Part shown: piece by piece, positions 8,273 to 15,925 of the stretch | Numbering within the stretch: position 1 is the stretch's first letter | Layout of the letters: the number at the start of each line of letters is the position of its first letter | Source: Chromobacterium amazonense | GTDB lineage: Bacteria > Pseudomonadota > Gammaproteobacteria > Burkholderiales > Chromobacteriaceae | Length of the DNA stretch: 49,076 nucleotides | Direction of reading: 5' to 3' | NCBI RefSeq assembly: GCF_001855565.1 | Contig: NZ_MKCR01000023.1 | Coordinates: forward strand, 1-49,076 | Made by a program: the position numbers and the translations under genes | Notes under the pieces: model-generated | Databases searched by the model: none | The model's input: the letters and a program-made list of their open reading frames with translations, nothing else | Told to the model about the DNA's origin: nothing

Positions 8273-9308
8273 GGCTTTGTTGCACAAATCACCCTCCCTG
8301 TAGGCGGGGTAGAATGACGGCATGAGTAAGCCCACCCCGCCCAAGTACAAGACCACTAACTGGAAGACCTACAATGCTGCGCTCAAGGCGCGTGGGTCGC
8401 TGATGATCTGGTTGGACCGTGACATGCGCTGGCATGGTTCTGCGCTCGGCAAACGCGGACGGACACTGACCTTCAGCGATGCCGCCATTCAGTTCTGCCT
8501 GACGATCAAATGCCTGTTCAATCTTGCGCTCCGACAGGCCGTGGGTATGGTGCAAAGCCTGCTAAAACTGGCGGGGCTAGACTGGCTAACGCCGGACTAC
8601 AGCACCGTATGCCGGCGGCAAAAGCATTTGCAGGTGGCCATTCCTTGCCGTCCAAGCACGACCGGGCTGCACCTGTTGATCGACAGCACCGGCATCAAGA
8701 TGCTGGGTGAAGGCGAATGGAAAACGAAGAAACACGGCGCGGAGTACCGCCGTCAGTGGCGCAAGGTGCATTTGGGCATTGATGCGCAGACGCTGGAAAT
8801 CCGAGCGATTGAAGTGACCGACAACGCGGTGGGCGATGCGCCAATGTTGCCGGAGTTGCTGGACCAGATTCCTGCGGGGGAACGGATTGCTGCAGTAAGT
8901 GGCGATGGTGCCTACGACACCAAAGGCTGCCATGAAGCGATTGCCAAGCGAAAAGCCGAGGCGGTGATTCCTACCCGGAAGAATGCCAAGCCGTGGAAGG
9001 AAAATCGGTTGGGCGCCCATGTCCGAAACGAGATACTGCGTGCTACCCGGCTCCTGGGACGAGCGATCTGGAGGAAATGGAGCGGTTACCATCGCCACAG
9101 CCTGGTGGAAACCAAGATGCGCTGTTTCAAGCTGCTGGGCGAGCGGGTGATGGCAAGGGACTTCGACCGTCAAGTCGCAGAGCTCCAAGTGCGAGCGGCG
9201 ATCTTGAACCGTTTCACGCGGCTCGGGACGCCGATGACGGTGCGCATGCCATAAATCCGCCCAGGGAAAGGGGCTTTGCATGCCGAAGCCTATTTATGCA
9301 ACAAAGCC
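8273..9308 (+). mobile_element. IS5-family (IS903-type) insertion sequence, copy 1, 1036 bp
   Basis: The ends are GGCTTTGTTGCACAAAT (left) and the complement of GGCTTTGTTGCATAAAT (right), matching at 16 of 17 positions and resembling IS903 ends. One full transposase ORF lies inside. The 9 bases on each side (ATCATGATG and GGGAAAGGG) are not a duplication, although IS903-type elements normally create one, so flanking DNA has been rearranged. A copy with the same length, ends and transposase lies inverted at 16857-17892. Confidence 0.93.
8322..9254 (+). CDS. IS5-family (IS903 group) transposase, copy 1
   Basis: A 310-residue DDE transposase. It starts with the KTTNWKTYNAALKARG motif typical of the IS903 group. 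Catalytic residues are the D of LLIDSTGIKM, the D of VSGDGAYDT and the E of YHRHSLVETKMRCFKLLG (the Y-2-R-3-E-6-K signature). The frame is intact and the product is identical to the one encoded at 16911-17843, so both copies may be active. Confidence 0.95.
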   Translation: MSKPTPPKYKTTNWKTYNAALKARGSLMIWLDRDMRWHGSALGKRGRTLTFSDAAIQFCLTIKCLFNLALRQAVGMVQSLLKLAGLDWLTPDYSTVCRRQKHLQVAIPCRPSTTGLHLLIDSTGIKMLGEGEWKTKKHGAEYRRQWRKVHLGIDAQTLEIRAIEVTDNAVGDAPMLPELLDQIPAGERIAAVSGDGAYDTKGCHEAIAKRKAEAVIPTRKNAKPWKENRLGAHVRNEILRATRLLGRAIWRKWSGYHRHSLVETKMRCFKLLGERVMARDFDRQVAELQVRAAILNRFTRLGTPMTVRMP

Positions 9309-9353
9309 GGGAAAGGGGAGCCTCGCCCTGTTCTGGATTTATGCAACAGCGCC
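9309..9353 (-). mobile_element. Remnant end of a second IS903-like element
   Basis: Read on the minus strand from 9353, the sequence begins GGCGCTGTTGCATAAATCC, close to but distinct from the ends of the 1036-bp element, and continues to CCCCTTTCCC, where it meets copy 1. About 45 bases survive. It appears to have inserted into the orfA of an IS3 element (see 9354-9458) and then been cut by the event that placed copy 1 here. Confidence 0.6.
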
Positions 9354-9458
9354 CCATGCGCACAGCGCGATCGCGGACTTCTGGGGAAAACTTGGTGGAT
9401 TTGCTCATAGCTCCATTCTCTCAAGTGAGGGAGCCTCCGCGAAACCCGGGGCGGTTCA
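9354..9458 (-). mobile_element. Remnant left end of an IS3-family element with truncated orfA
   Basis: On the minus strand the remnant starts TGAACCGCCCCGGGTTT at 9458, a terminal repeat typical of IS3-group elements. The start of an OrfA transposase follows at 9408: MSKSTKFSPEVRDRAVRM, the first 18 residues of the helix-turn-helix region. The frame then runs into the second IS903-like remnant. The outer end abuts the hairpin that follows the glycosyltransferase gene. Confidence 0.7.
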
Positions 9459-9489
9459 AAAAGCCAACCTCTTTCGGGGTTGGCTTTTT
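9458..9489 (-). terminator. Terminator of the arabinose operon (minus strand)
   Basis: AAAAAGCCAACC (9458-9469) pairs with GGTTGGCTTTTT (9478-9489), a 12-bp perfect stem with an 8-base loop and T-tracts on both strands. It lies 33 bases beyond the stop of the glycosyltransferase gene and would end the gtrA-dprE1-dprE2-glycosyltransferase transcript. It would also block read-through from the insertion sequences on the other side. Confidence 0.88.
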
Positions 9490-9521
9490 CGTTTTAATTG
9501 CTTGCGCGGCCTTTGGCTATC

Positions 9522-11099
9522 CTACTCCTTCCAGAAAGTCCATGGAGGCGGGGCTATGGCATAGGAGAGAATCGATTTGTTGTCGGCTGAGTTTTTTAGA
9601 TAAGTCTCTTTGCATAGTGATTGAATTTCGGGAATTTTTGTCTTTGCATAAACTGTCATAAGATATTCTGGCGTGAAATATATGTCGCATATTTTTACGA
9701 ATTTTTTTTCACTTACCCAATCAAAAATGACTCCCTGATTAAATTCACTCAGCCTTATTCCGGAAGGTGTTGCGTAGAAAATTGCCATGTCTGGCTTTAT
9801 GTAATCCAGGTACTCGCGTGTCAAGCCGTGTCGCCCTATTTGGCTATTCGCAAGACCGACATTATCCAGCACATTTATTTTGGAATAATAGGCCGCCATA
9901 CCAGCGTCGCCAAATGCAAACGTTTTTATGTTGTATTTTTCTGATATTTCTTCTAAAACTCTTCCTAGCTGCGCATGTGAAATAAGTGCCCTCGGATAAT
10001 AAAATGCAGTACTAAGTGATGTTGATATCATAAAAAATGAAAAAAGGATTGCTGGAGCAATAACATTATGGATGATGTTGCCGGGCGAATTCGGCGGTTT
10101 TTTCTCAACTGATTTCTGTAAGGTAATTTTGCCGGGCTTCTTATTTAAAAAATAGCAATGTAGAAAATAGCTTGGAGCAAAAATATGAAATGCAAATCGC
10201 CATGCATAATTCATCTGCAGATCAGAAGTTGAGTAACTTCCGATCATTGCACAGAAAGTTCCCAGCACAAGCACGAAGAATTTTGGACGCTTGGCTACAG
10301 TTGTAGCGGCCAAAATAGCGGGGGCGGAAAAAAAGGCAAAAATCAAAAAATTTTTAACCGAAAATCTTGCACCAGATTTGATGTGAAAAGTATTGGGAAG
10401 TGGGTCGCCAAAGTGAATGTAGTGAAAGATAAAATAGGCGATCAAAAGAAGGGACAAGACAATGAGGGGGATAACTCCTCTCCGAGCGCTGAGATTTATG
10501 GATTTTAAATACCGAATTGGGTGTTTGAGTGCCCAATTCACATTTTCTTCCTTATCGTTTATTGCAAAATATATCGGGATCAGTATTGCAAAAATCCAGC
10601 TTTCTGGGCGCGTAATAAACAATAGGCTGGAGAGCAATATTGACTCGAAAACCTTTTCTTCGTAGAGTGATATCAGTAGTGCGCCAAGAAGAAAAACAAA
10701 TAAAAATGTTTCAAGCCCTGAAAAGGCGTGAATTATTGTTCCTGGGAGACAGATAAATCCCAATAGTAATAGCCTTGATTGATTAACTCTTTTTCTGAAC
10801 CAGATAAAAAATGCTGCAACAGTTAAAATCGAGAGCATTTTGAAAAAAAACACAACATCGAAATTAATAAAATTTGAGAGTATGCTAATTAATGCAAAAA
10901 TGGGATTTGTGTAGGCTTGGACCATATCAATTCGGGTTGGATTATAATTCCACAATCCGAATTCAATAAGATTCCTGCCGTATCTCCATGAGATGAATGC
11001 ATCATCAACTGTAAATCGAGAGAAGATATAAAATGAGGTAAGGGTGGCAAGGATTAAAACAGCAGAGGCTGTTAGATTAATTTTATTTTTTGAGATCAT
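9522..11099 (-). CDS. GT-C membrane glycosyltransferase, arabinofuranosyltransferase-like
   Basis: A 525-residue multi-spanning membrane protein with about ten hydrophobic segments in the first 370 residues and a soluble C-terminal domain. The first periplasmic loop carries TVDDAFISWRYGRNLIEFG (D32-D33), followed by YNPTRIDMVQAYTNPIF. This pattern is shared by AftB-type mycobacterial arabinofuranosyltransferases and ZomB-like proteins; the acidic pair is the usual metal/donor-phosphate site of GT-C enzymes. It is last in an operon with DprE1/DprE2-like genes, so polyprenyl-phosphoryl-arabinofuranose is the likely donor (inference). The acceptor is unknown. The gene is much richer in A+T than every neighbour, suggesting a separate origin. 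Confidence 0.75.
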   Translation of the reverse strand: MISKNKINLTASAVLILATLTSFYIFSRFTVDDAFISWRYGRNLIEFGLWNYNPTRIDMVQAYTNPIFALISILSNFINFDVVFFFKMLSILTVAAFFIWFRKRVNQSRLLLLGFICLPGTIIHAFSGLETFLFVFLLGALLISLYEEKVFESILLSSLLFITRPESWIFAILIPIYFAINDKEENVNWALKHPIRYLKSINLSARRGVIPLIVLSLLLIAYFIFHYIHFGDPLPNTFHIKSGARFSVKNFLIFAFFSAPAILAATTVAKRPKFFVLVLGTFCAMIGSYSTSDLQMNYAWRFAFHIFAPSYFLHCYFLNKKPGKITLQKSVEKKPPNSPGNIIHNVIAPAILFSFFMISTSLSTAFYYPRALISHAQLGRVLEEISEKYNIKTFAFGDAGMAAYYSKINVLDNVGLANSQIGRHGLTREYLDYIKPDMAIFYATPSGIRLSEFNQGVIFDWVSEKKFVKICDIYFTPEYLMTVYAKTKIPEIQSLCKETYLKNSADNKSILSYAIAPPPWTFWKE

Positions 11100-11108
11100 G
11101 GCGCTATT

Positions 11109-11861
11109 TTAGATGTTGATATTTTTAAAAATCAAAAACGGAATGTGCTGAATTGTGAGCATTATTAACCGCCACCTATTTGGGGTGTAGATAACCAGTT
11201 TGCACGATTCTATGCCATCAACAATCTGCTTTGCCACGCCTTCAACAGGCGCGAGTTTGGCCCCCTTACTCTTTAGATTAGCCGTCATCGGAGTATCAGT
11301 CGGCCCAGGCTTGATCAGCACCACCTTGACCCCGCTACCCGCAAAACGGTGCTGCAAGCCTTGGGTATAGCGGGTAACCAGTCCTTTGGCTGCTCCGTAG
11401 ACATAGTTGGACTTGCGCCCCCTGTCCCCGGCTACGGAGCCAATCAAGGCAATGGTGCCGTGGTTGGCTTTTTCCATCTCTTTGGCAAAGGCCTCGGCAT
11501 AGAGGACGGGTGATATCCCGTTGATCTCCAGTGCGTCGCGGCAATACTGAAGGTCGTTCTGACACTCGGTCTGCTCGGGCAGCGACCCATGCGCAATCAG
11601 GACGATATCGACGCGACCCGATTTGACGATATACCCAGCCGTGGCGTCTATGGTTTCGGGGTCCATAAACTCAGCCTGGATGACCCGGATTTCCGATTCA
11701 GGGCTGCGCACCTTGAGGTCTGTGGCCACCCGTTCGATGCGCTGTGCATCGCGCCCCACCAAAGTCAGATCGGCCGGCTGCTTTTTCAGCCAGAGCCTTG
11801 CGCAGTGCTCGGCGATGGCCGAGGTGGCTCCAATAATGACGATTCTTTTCTTGTTGTTCAT
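11109..11861 (-). CDS. dprE2: DprE2-like short-chain dehydrogenase (polyprenyl-phosphoryl-2-ketoribose reductase)
   Basis: SDR-family protein of 250 residues. It has the nucleotide loop IVIIGATSAIAEHCAR (G11-A17), the HGSLP segment near 91 and the active site S142 with Y155-x-x-x-K159 (NYVYGAAKG). The C-terminal hydrophobic tail (LIMLTIQHIPFLIFK) could attach it to the membrane. In mycobacteria DprE2 reduces decaprenyl-phosphoryl-2-keto-ribose to the arabinose epimer after oxidation by DprE1. The assignment rests on adjacency to the DprE1-like gene: its ATG immediately follows that stop, with GGAGG inside the upstream reading frame. A generic SDR is the alternative. Confidence 0.82.
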   Translation of the reverse strand: MNNKKRIVIIGATSAIAEHCARLWLKKQPADLTLVGRDAQRIERVATDLKVRSPESEIRVIQAEFMDPETIDATAGYIVKSGRVDIVLIAHGSLPEQTECQNDLQYCRDALEINGISPVLYAEAFAKEMEKANHGTIALIGSVAGDRGRKSNYVYGAAKGLVTRYTQGLQHRFAGSGVKVVLIKPGPTDTPMTANLKSKGAKLAPVEGVAKQIVDGIESCKLVIYTPNRWRLIMLTIQHIPFLIFKNINI

Positions 11862-13163
11862 TCAACCTCCCATCAAACGGCGTGAGAGACCGGAGCTGAT
11901 GCCCGGGTCCCTGTATTTCATGAATTCGGCCAGGCGCGGATAGCCTGCTTCGAAGAGTTCTCTGGGCATTCGTGCATCTTTGGCCAAGTAAATGCGGCCC
12001 TTGGCCTCATGCACGATGGCATCCAGGCGCTCGAATAGTTGGTGCGTTCGCTCGCCGTGATTCGGAAAGTCCAGCGCCAGCGTGACCCCCGGCTGTGGAA
12101 AGCTCAGCATCCCTACCGGCTGGCGGTTGCCAAAGGTCTTCAGTACAGCCAGGAATGAGCCATCGCCAGAGCGAGCGATTTCTTTAAGCATGGCCTGAAC
12201 GGCCTCTTGCCCGACTTCGCGTGGCACCACACTCTGGTACTGGAAGAAGCCCTTAGGCCCGTACATCCGGTTCCACTCGAGCAGGTTGTCCAAGGGATAG
12301 AAAAACGGCTCGTAGTGCGTAATGGCCCGCCCAGCTCGCACCTTCTTAAGATGGTAGTAGGCCATGTTAAAGGGGCGCAGCGACAACCGATTGACCAGGG
12401 AAACGGGTGGCACCATCGGCATGGTCAGCTTACGACCCTGAGGTGCCGAGCGATCTCTGACATTGGTGGGGTTGCCGCGCATGAACAAGCCACGCCCGCC
12501 GCCCCCTGTGATGCAGTCAATCCAGGACACAGTGTGTTCCCAATCGGCCTCGGAATCATCCGCGAGCCGGAAGAACTCATTCAGGTTGGCATAGGGCACG
12601 GTCTCAGTGTCCAGCCATGGTCCAGCCACGCGGCGCAACTGGATCTCGGCTTGCGTGATCACCCCAGTCAGGCCCAATCCTCCGACCGTGGCAGCGAACC
12701 AATCGGCTTGCTCATGTGGCCCGCACTGGATGACCTCGCCATCGGTCCGGATAAGGGTGATGTTCTGGACGTGATCGCCGAAAGAGCCGAGTACGTGATG
12801 GTTCTTGCCGTGGACATCGTTGGCGATCGCCCCCCCAACGGTTACCAATTGCGTCCCCGGTGTTACCGGCAGAATCCAGCCGCGAGGGATGACCAGTCGC
12901 TGGATGTCCCTTAGTAACACGCCAGCCTCACACACCAGGCGGCCGGTGCTGTCGTCAAAAGCGATGAAGTGGTCGAGTCCGGTCGTGATCCAAAGAGTGC
13001 CTTCCGGGTTCAGGCAGACGTCGCCATAGCTGCGGCCCATGCCATGAGCCACACCCGGGTGCGTTCCATTACAAACCAGACTCTTGACCTTAGAAGGATC
13101 ATTCAGACCGACGACATGATGAGGATCGGTGCTCAAGCGCCCCCAGGAAGTAACCGGCTTCAT
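11862..13163 (-). CDS. dprE1: DprE1-like FAD-dependent polyprenyl-phosphoryl-beta-D-ribose 2'-oxidase
   Basis: A 433-residue VAO/PCMH-type flavoprotein. Motifs closely follow mycobacterial DprE1: WGRL at the N terminus, HGMGRSYGDVCLN (40-52), VTPGTQLVTVGGAIANDVHG (100-119) with the FAD-contacting GKNHHVLGSFGDHV, GGLGLTGVI, and IYLAKDARMP near the end, whose lysine (about 395) corresponds to Lys418 of the M. tuberculosis enzyme. The residue matching its Cys387, the covalent target of benzothiazinones, is alanine (about 363, in TLALDFP). Together with DprE2 it epimerises the C2' hydroxyl of polyprenyl-phosphoryl-ribose. Its start overlaps the GtrA-type stop by four bases. Confidence 0.9.
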   Translation of the reverse strand: MKPVTSWGRLSTDPHHVVGLNDPSKVKSLVCNGTHPGVAHGMGRSYGDVCLNPEGTLWITTGLDHFIAFDDSTGRLVCEAGVLLRDIQRLVIPRGWILPVTPGTQLVTVGGAIANDVHGKNHHVLGSFGDHVQNITLIRTDGEVIQCGPHEQADWFAATVGGLGLTGVITQAEIQLRRVAGPWLDTETVPYANLNEFFRLADDSEADWEHTVSWIDCITGGGGRGLFMRGNPTNVRDRSAPQGRKLTMPMVPPVSLVNRLSLRPFNMAYYHLKKVRAGRAITHYEPFFYPLDNLLEWNRMYGPKGFFQYQSVVPREVGQEAVQAMLKEIARSGDGSFLAVLKTFGNRQPVGMLSFPQPGVTLALDFPNHGERTHQLFERLDAIVHEAKGRIYLAKDARMPRELFEAGYPRLAEFMKYRDPGISSGLSRRLMGG

Positions 13164-13573
13164 ACGGCCTCCGTGCGGAAGACGTAACGCTTATCCAGGT
13201 GGTACTTTGTCAGGTAGCCGATCGCAAGACCAATAACGCCGCCGAGGTAGCGCATTTCCTTGGTTTCAAAGATGTACTGGAAGCCAAACTCGAAGCCCCA
13301 GAAGATCACGGTCGTGGCCAAGCCCATGACGGTATAGAGGGCGAAGGTCTGGGTGTCGTGGGCGACGCTGCGTGCCCTGAAGCGGAAAATGTAGCGCTTG
13401 TCGAGGATGTACTTGACGACAAGACCAACGCCTGTGCCCACGACGACCGAGGCCAGAATATCGAAGGCGCCGCTGTAGGTCCGGATGACAAGATCCTGAG
13501 CGCCGATGTTTGCTGCAGTTGCGATTAGTGCGAAAATGGCATAGTTAATTGCCAGCTTGGTAGAAGAGAACAT
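13160..13573 (-). CDS. GtrA-family small membrane protein
   Basis: A 137-residue protein with four predicted membrane helices and the GtrA pattern, including the repeated K-Y-x-L-D-K-R-Y-x-F-R motif (KYILDKRYIFRFR near 55-65 and KYHLDKRYVFR at the C terminus). GtrA-like proteins help translocate or deliver polyprenyl-linked sugars. In M. tuberculosis a GtrA-like gene (Rv3789) sits beside dprE1 (Rv3790) and dprE2 (Rv3791), the same order seen here. It is first in the minus-strand operon. The annotated start is only 5 bases from the first possible start of the divergent prenyltransferase gene. Confidence 0.88.
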   Translation of the reverse strand: MFSSTKLAINYAIFALIATAANIGAQDLVIRTYSGAFDILASVVVGTGVGLVVKYILDKRYIFRFRARSVAHDTQTFALYTVMGLATTVIFWGFEFGFQYIFETKEMRYLGGVIGLAIGYLTKYHLDKRYVFRTEAV

Positions 13574-13578
13574 CTAAT

Positions 13579-14484
13579 ATGGACCGAAATTCGAAAACAA
13601 TGCATGATAACGCAATAGCCTGCTCACCTCTAGCGCAGCTAAAGGGGGTAATGAAACTGATGCGACCAAAGCAGTGGGTCAAGAACGGTTTTGTTCTGGC
13701 ACCGCTGGTTTTTTCCGGGGCGTTTCTGGATGCTGGAGCCGTCAACCATGCCTTGTTGGCTGTACTGCTGTTCTGCGTCGGCTCATCGGCGACTTATGTC
13801 ATCAACGACATGCACGACATCGAGCGTGACCGTCGTCACCCCAAGAAGTCCAAGACCCGTCCACTGGCGGCTGGGATCGTCTCGGTACCCGCTGCCCTAA
13901 TCTTGCTTGCAGCCCTCTACGCCGTGCTAGTGTGGGGCTGGTTCGTTGCCCCAAAGGTGGTGATGGTCATCGCAGCCTATCTGGTGCTGAACCTGGCCTA
14001 CACGTTCGTGCTAAAGCATCAGCCCGTGGTCGACATCTTCACCATCGCCATCGGTTTTGTTCTGCGGGTCTATGCAGGCGCCATGGCACTGGACGTGCCT
14101 GTCTCCTCCTGGATGTTTATCACGACTCTGTGCTTAGCTCTGTACTTGGCAGCCGTTAAACGCCGTCAAGAGCTCAGCCAAAGTGGCACTGAGGGCCGCA
14201 AGGTGCTTGAGAAGTACTCCGTTTCGCTGGTGGACCGCTACGCTGAGATGTCGGCAACAGGGGCGCTGCTGTTCTATAGCATGTTCGTGATGTCCGCCAA
14301 GCCCGAGTTGGTCATCACGGTTCCATTGGTCCTGTTCGGCCTGTTTCGTTACTGGTTCGTGGTGGAAGCCCTTGATGGCGGTGAGTCGCCTACCGATGCG
14401 CTGCTGGCTGACTGGCAGTTGTTGTTTACCGTGGCGCTGTGGGTGGCTGCCTGCGGTTGGGCATTGTGGCCAGTGCAGGGGTGA
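13579..14484 (+). CDS. UbiA-family polyprenyl-phosphate phosphoribosyltransferase-like protein
   Basis: An integral membrane prenyltransferase of 301 residues. The N-terminal LMRPKQWVKNGFVLAPLVFSG matches the RPxQWxKN motif of DPPR synthase (Rv3806c) and related enzymes. The first Asp-rich motif is NDMHDIERDRRHPKKSKTRP (76 onward) and a second acidic site is SPTDALLADWQL near 270. The expected reaction is polyprenyl phosphate + PRPP to polyprenyl-phosphoryl-5-phosphoribose. The start is uncertain: 13579 crowds the divergent gene, while ATGs at 13600, 13651 and 13660 also fit, the last with AAAGGGGG upstream. Confidence 0.85.
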   Translation: MDRNSKTMHDNAIACSPLAQLKGVMKLMRPKQWVKNGFVLAPLVFSGAFLDAGAVNHALLAVLLFCVGSSATYVINDMHDIERDRRHPKKSKTRPLAAGIVSVPAALILLAALYAVLVWGWFVAPKVVMVIAAYLVLNLAYTFVLKHQPVVDIFTIAIGFVLRVYAGAMALDVPVSSWMFITTLCLALYLAAVKRRQELSQSGTEGRKVLEKYSVSLVDRYAEMSATGALLFYSMFVMSAKPELVITVPLVLFGLFRYWFVVEALDGGESPTDALLADWQLLFTVALWVAACGWALWPVQG

Positions 14485-14486
14485 TT

Positions 14487-14903
14487 ATGGACTTCTCTTA
14501 CGCCCTGACCCCATTTCTAGCTTGGCTCGTCGCCGGAGTTTCAAAGTTCATCATCAACAGCATCAAGGCAAAACAGCTGTCGTTCAGCCTCATCGGCTAC
14601 GGTGGGCTGCCCAGCAACCACAGTGCGATCGTCAGCAGCATGGCTGCACTTATTGCCCTCAAGGGGGGCATAGGACAGCCCGCCTTCGGCGTCGCCATTA
14701 CGCTGGCCTTTATCGTGATGCTGGATGCCAATAGTCTGCGCCGTCAGGTGGGCAAGCATGCGGTGGCCATCAACAAATTGGCGGCTAAAGCATCTGATCA
14801 TCAGGCGCTTCGTGAGCGCATGGGTCACACCCGGTTGGAAATTGCCGCGGGCATCACCGTAGGTATCGCGGTTGCCGCTGCAGTGAACACGATTTTGGCC
14901 TGA
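14487..14903 (+). CDS. Divergent PAP2-family (DUF212) membrane phosphatase
   Basis: A 138-residue protein of the divergent PAP2 family. The signature segments are YGGLPSNHSAIVSSMAALIAL (near 33-53), MLDANSLRRQVGKHA and GHTRLEIAAGITVG, with three or four membrane helices. In this context it is the likely phosphatase removing the 5-phosphate from polyprenyl-phosphoryl-5-phosphoribose, the step assigned to the PAP2-type Rv3807c in mycobacteria (inference). It starts 2 bases after the UbiA stop with AGGGG upstream, and its stop overlaps the next start (TGATG). This indicates one coupled operon. Confidence 0.85.
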   Translation: MDFSYALTPFLAWLVAGVSKFIINSIKAKQLSFSLIGYGGLPSNHSAIVSSMAALIALKGGIGQPAFGVAITLAFIVMLDANSLRRQVGKHAVAINKLAAKASDHQALRERMGHTRLEIAAGITVGIAVAAAVNTILA

Positions 14904-15889
14904 TGGACGAGTCACGGATGGACGAGACCCTGGCGATAAACCAAGCTACCGCGAACCGCATTCCAGTTCGGTCCATTTCACTGGCCATTGTGGCGACGGT
15001 GGTGCTGTACGTCGGGATGGCAACCCTAGCGGATTGGGAAGCATTTGGTGCTGCGGTCTCCGTGCTCCCGGGTGAGATTTGGGTTCAGGTGGTCGGCCTA
15101 TCCCTGTTGAGCTATCTGCTCCGATTTGCCCGCTGGCATCACTTCATCGGTACCATGGGACACCGGGTTCCGGTTGTTCGTAACCTCGAAATCTACCTGG
15201 CGGCGTTTGCGCTGACGCTCACACCGGGCAAGGCTGGAGAAACGATCCGATCGGTTTATCTCCATCCCTACGGCGTCAGCTACCCGCACAGTATTGGCGC
15301 ATTTATTTCCGAGCGGCTTCTGGATTTGGTTGCGGTGGGGATGCTGGCATCGGTGGCAATGTCGATGTTCCCGGAACAGCGGCCGTGGATGCTCGCGGCA
15401 ATCGCCAGCATCGCTATCGTGGTTCTGCTGCTCCGCTCCCAACTAATCACCTTGATAGGCAGACGAGCTGCGAGGAGCTCTGTCGTTGGCCATGCGACAA
15501 CCCTGATTGCTAACGTTCGTTTCTTATTGTCTGGTCGCAGACTCGCTGTGGCGGCACCCTTGAGCCTTGCGGCCTGGGCGGTGCAAGGCGTCTCGCTGTA
15601 CTTGATTGTTCATGCGCTCGGCTATGAATTAGCGGCCGGTACTGTCATTGCGATTTATTGCCTGAGCATCCTGGTTGGCGCCGCGTCGTTTATTCCGGGC
15701 GGGCTGGGAACCACAGAAGCGGCGATCGTGTTGCTTCTGTCGGCGGCAGGCGTTGGCCAGGCGGATGCCATCACCGCATCGTTCGTCAGTCGCAGTCTGA
15801 CATTGTGGCTTGCAGTTGGTATCGGCCTGACAACAATGACCCGAATCGTACTGACTCGCGATAGCGATGTGGTTGATAAAGACGGCTAA
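14903..15889 (+). CDS. LPG-synthase-TM/UPF0104 membrane protein, candidate lipid-linked sugar flippase
   Basis: A 328-residue protein with about eight membrane helices and the family motifs FALTLTPGKAGETIRSVYL (near 105), ISERLLDLVAVG and SFIPGGLGTTEAAIVLLL (near 255). The family includes the flippase half of MprF and many stand-alone proteins in glycoconjugate loci. It has no soluble aminoacyl-transfer domain, so lipid aminoacylation is unlikely. Overlap with the phosphatase gene ties it to the pathway. Moving polyprenyl-phosphoryl-pentose across the membrane is a plausible job (inference). A second in-frame ATG at 14918 is an alternative start. Confidence 0.82.
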   Translation: MDESRMDETLAINQATANRIPVRSISLAIVATVVLYVGMATLADWEAFGAAVSVLPGEIWVQVVGLSLLSYLLRFARWHHFIGTMGHRVPVVRNLEIYLAAFALTLTPGKAGETIRSVYLHPYGVSYPHSIGAFISERLLDLVAVGMLASVAMSMFPEQRPWMLAAIASIAIVVLLLRSQLITLIGRRAARSSVVGHATTLIANVRFLLSGRRLAVAAPLSLAAWAVQGVSLYLIVHALGYELAAGTVIAIYCLSILVGAASFIPGGLGTTEAAIVLLLSAAGVGQADAITASFVSRSLTLWLAVGIGLTTMTRIVLTRDSDVVDKDG

Positions 15890-15925
15890 CATTCGCGGTC
15901 CCTTCGGGCTTGATGATCACCACAA

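Noticed and set aside
14903-15889. MprF-type lysyl-phosphatidylglycerol synthase
   Set aside because: Only the membrane flippase-like part is present; the cytoplasmic aminoacyl-transfer domain is absent.
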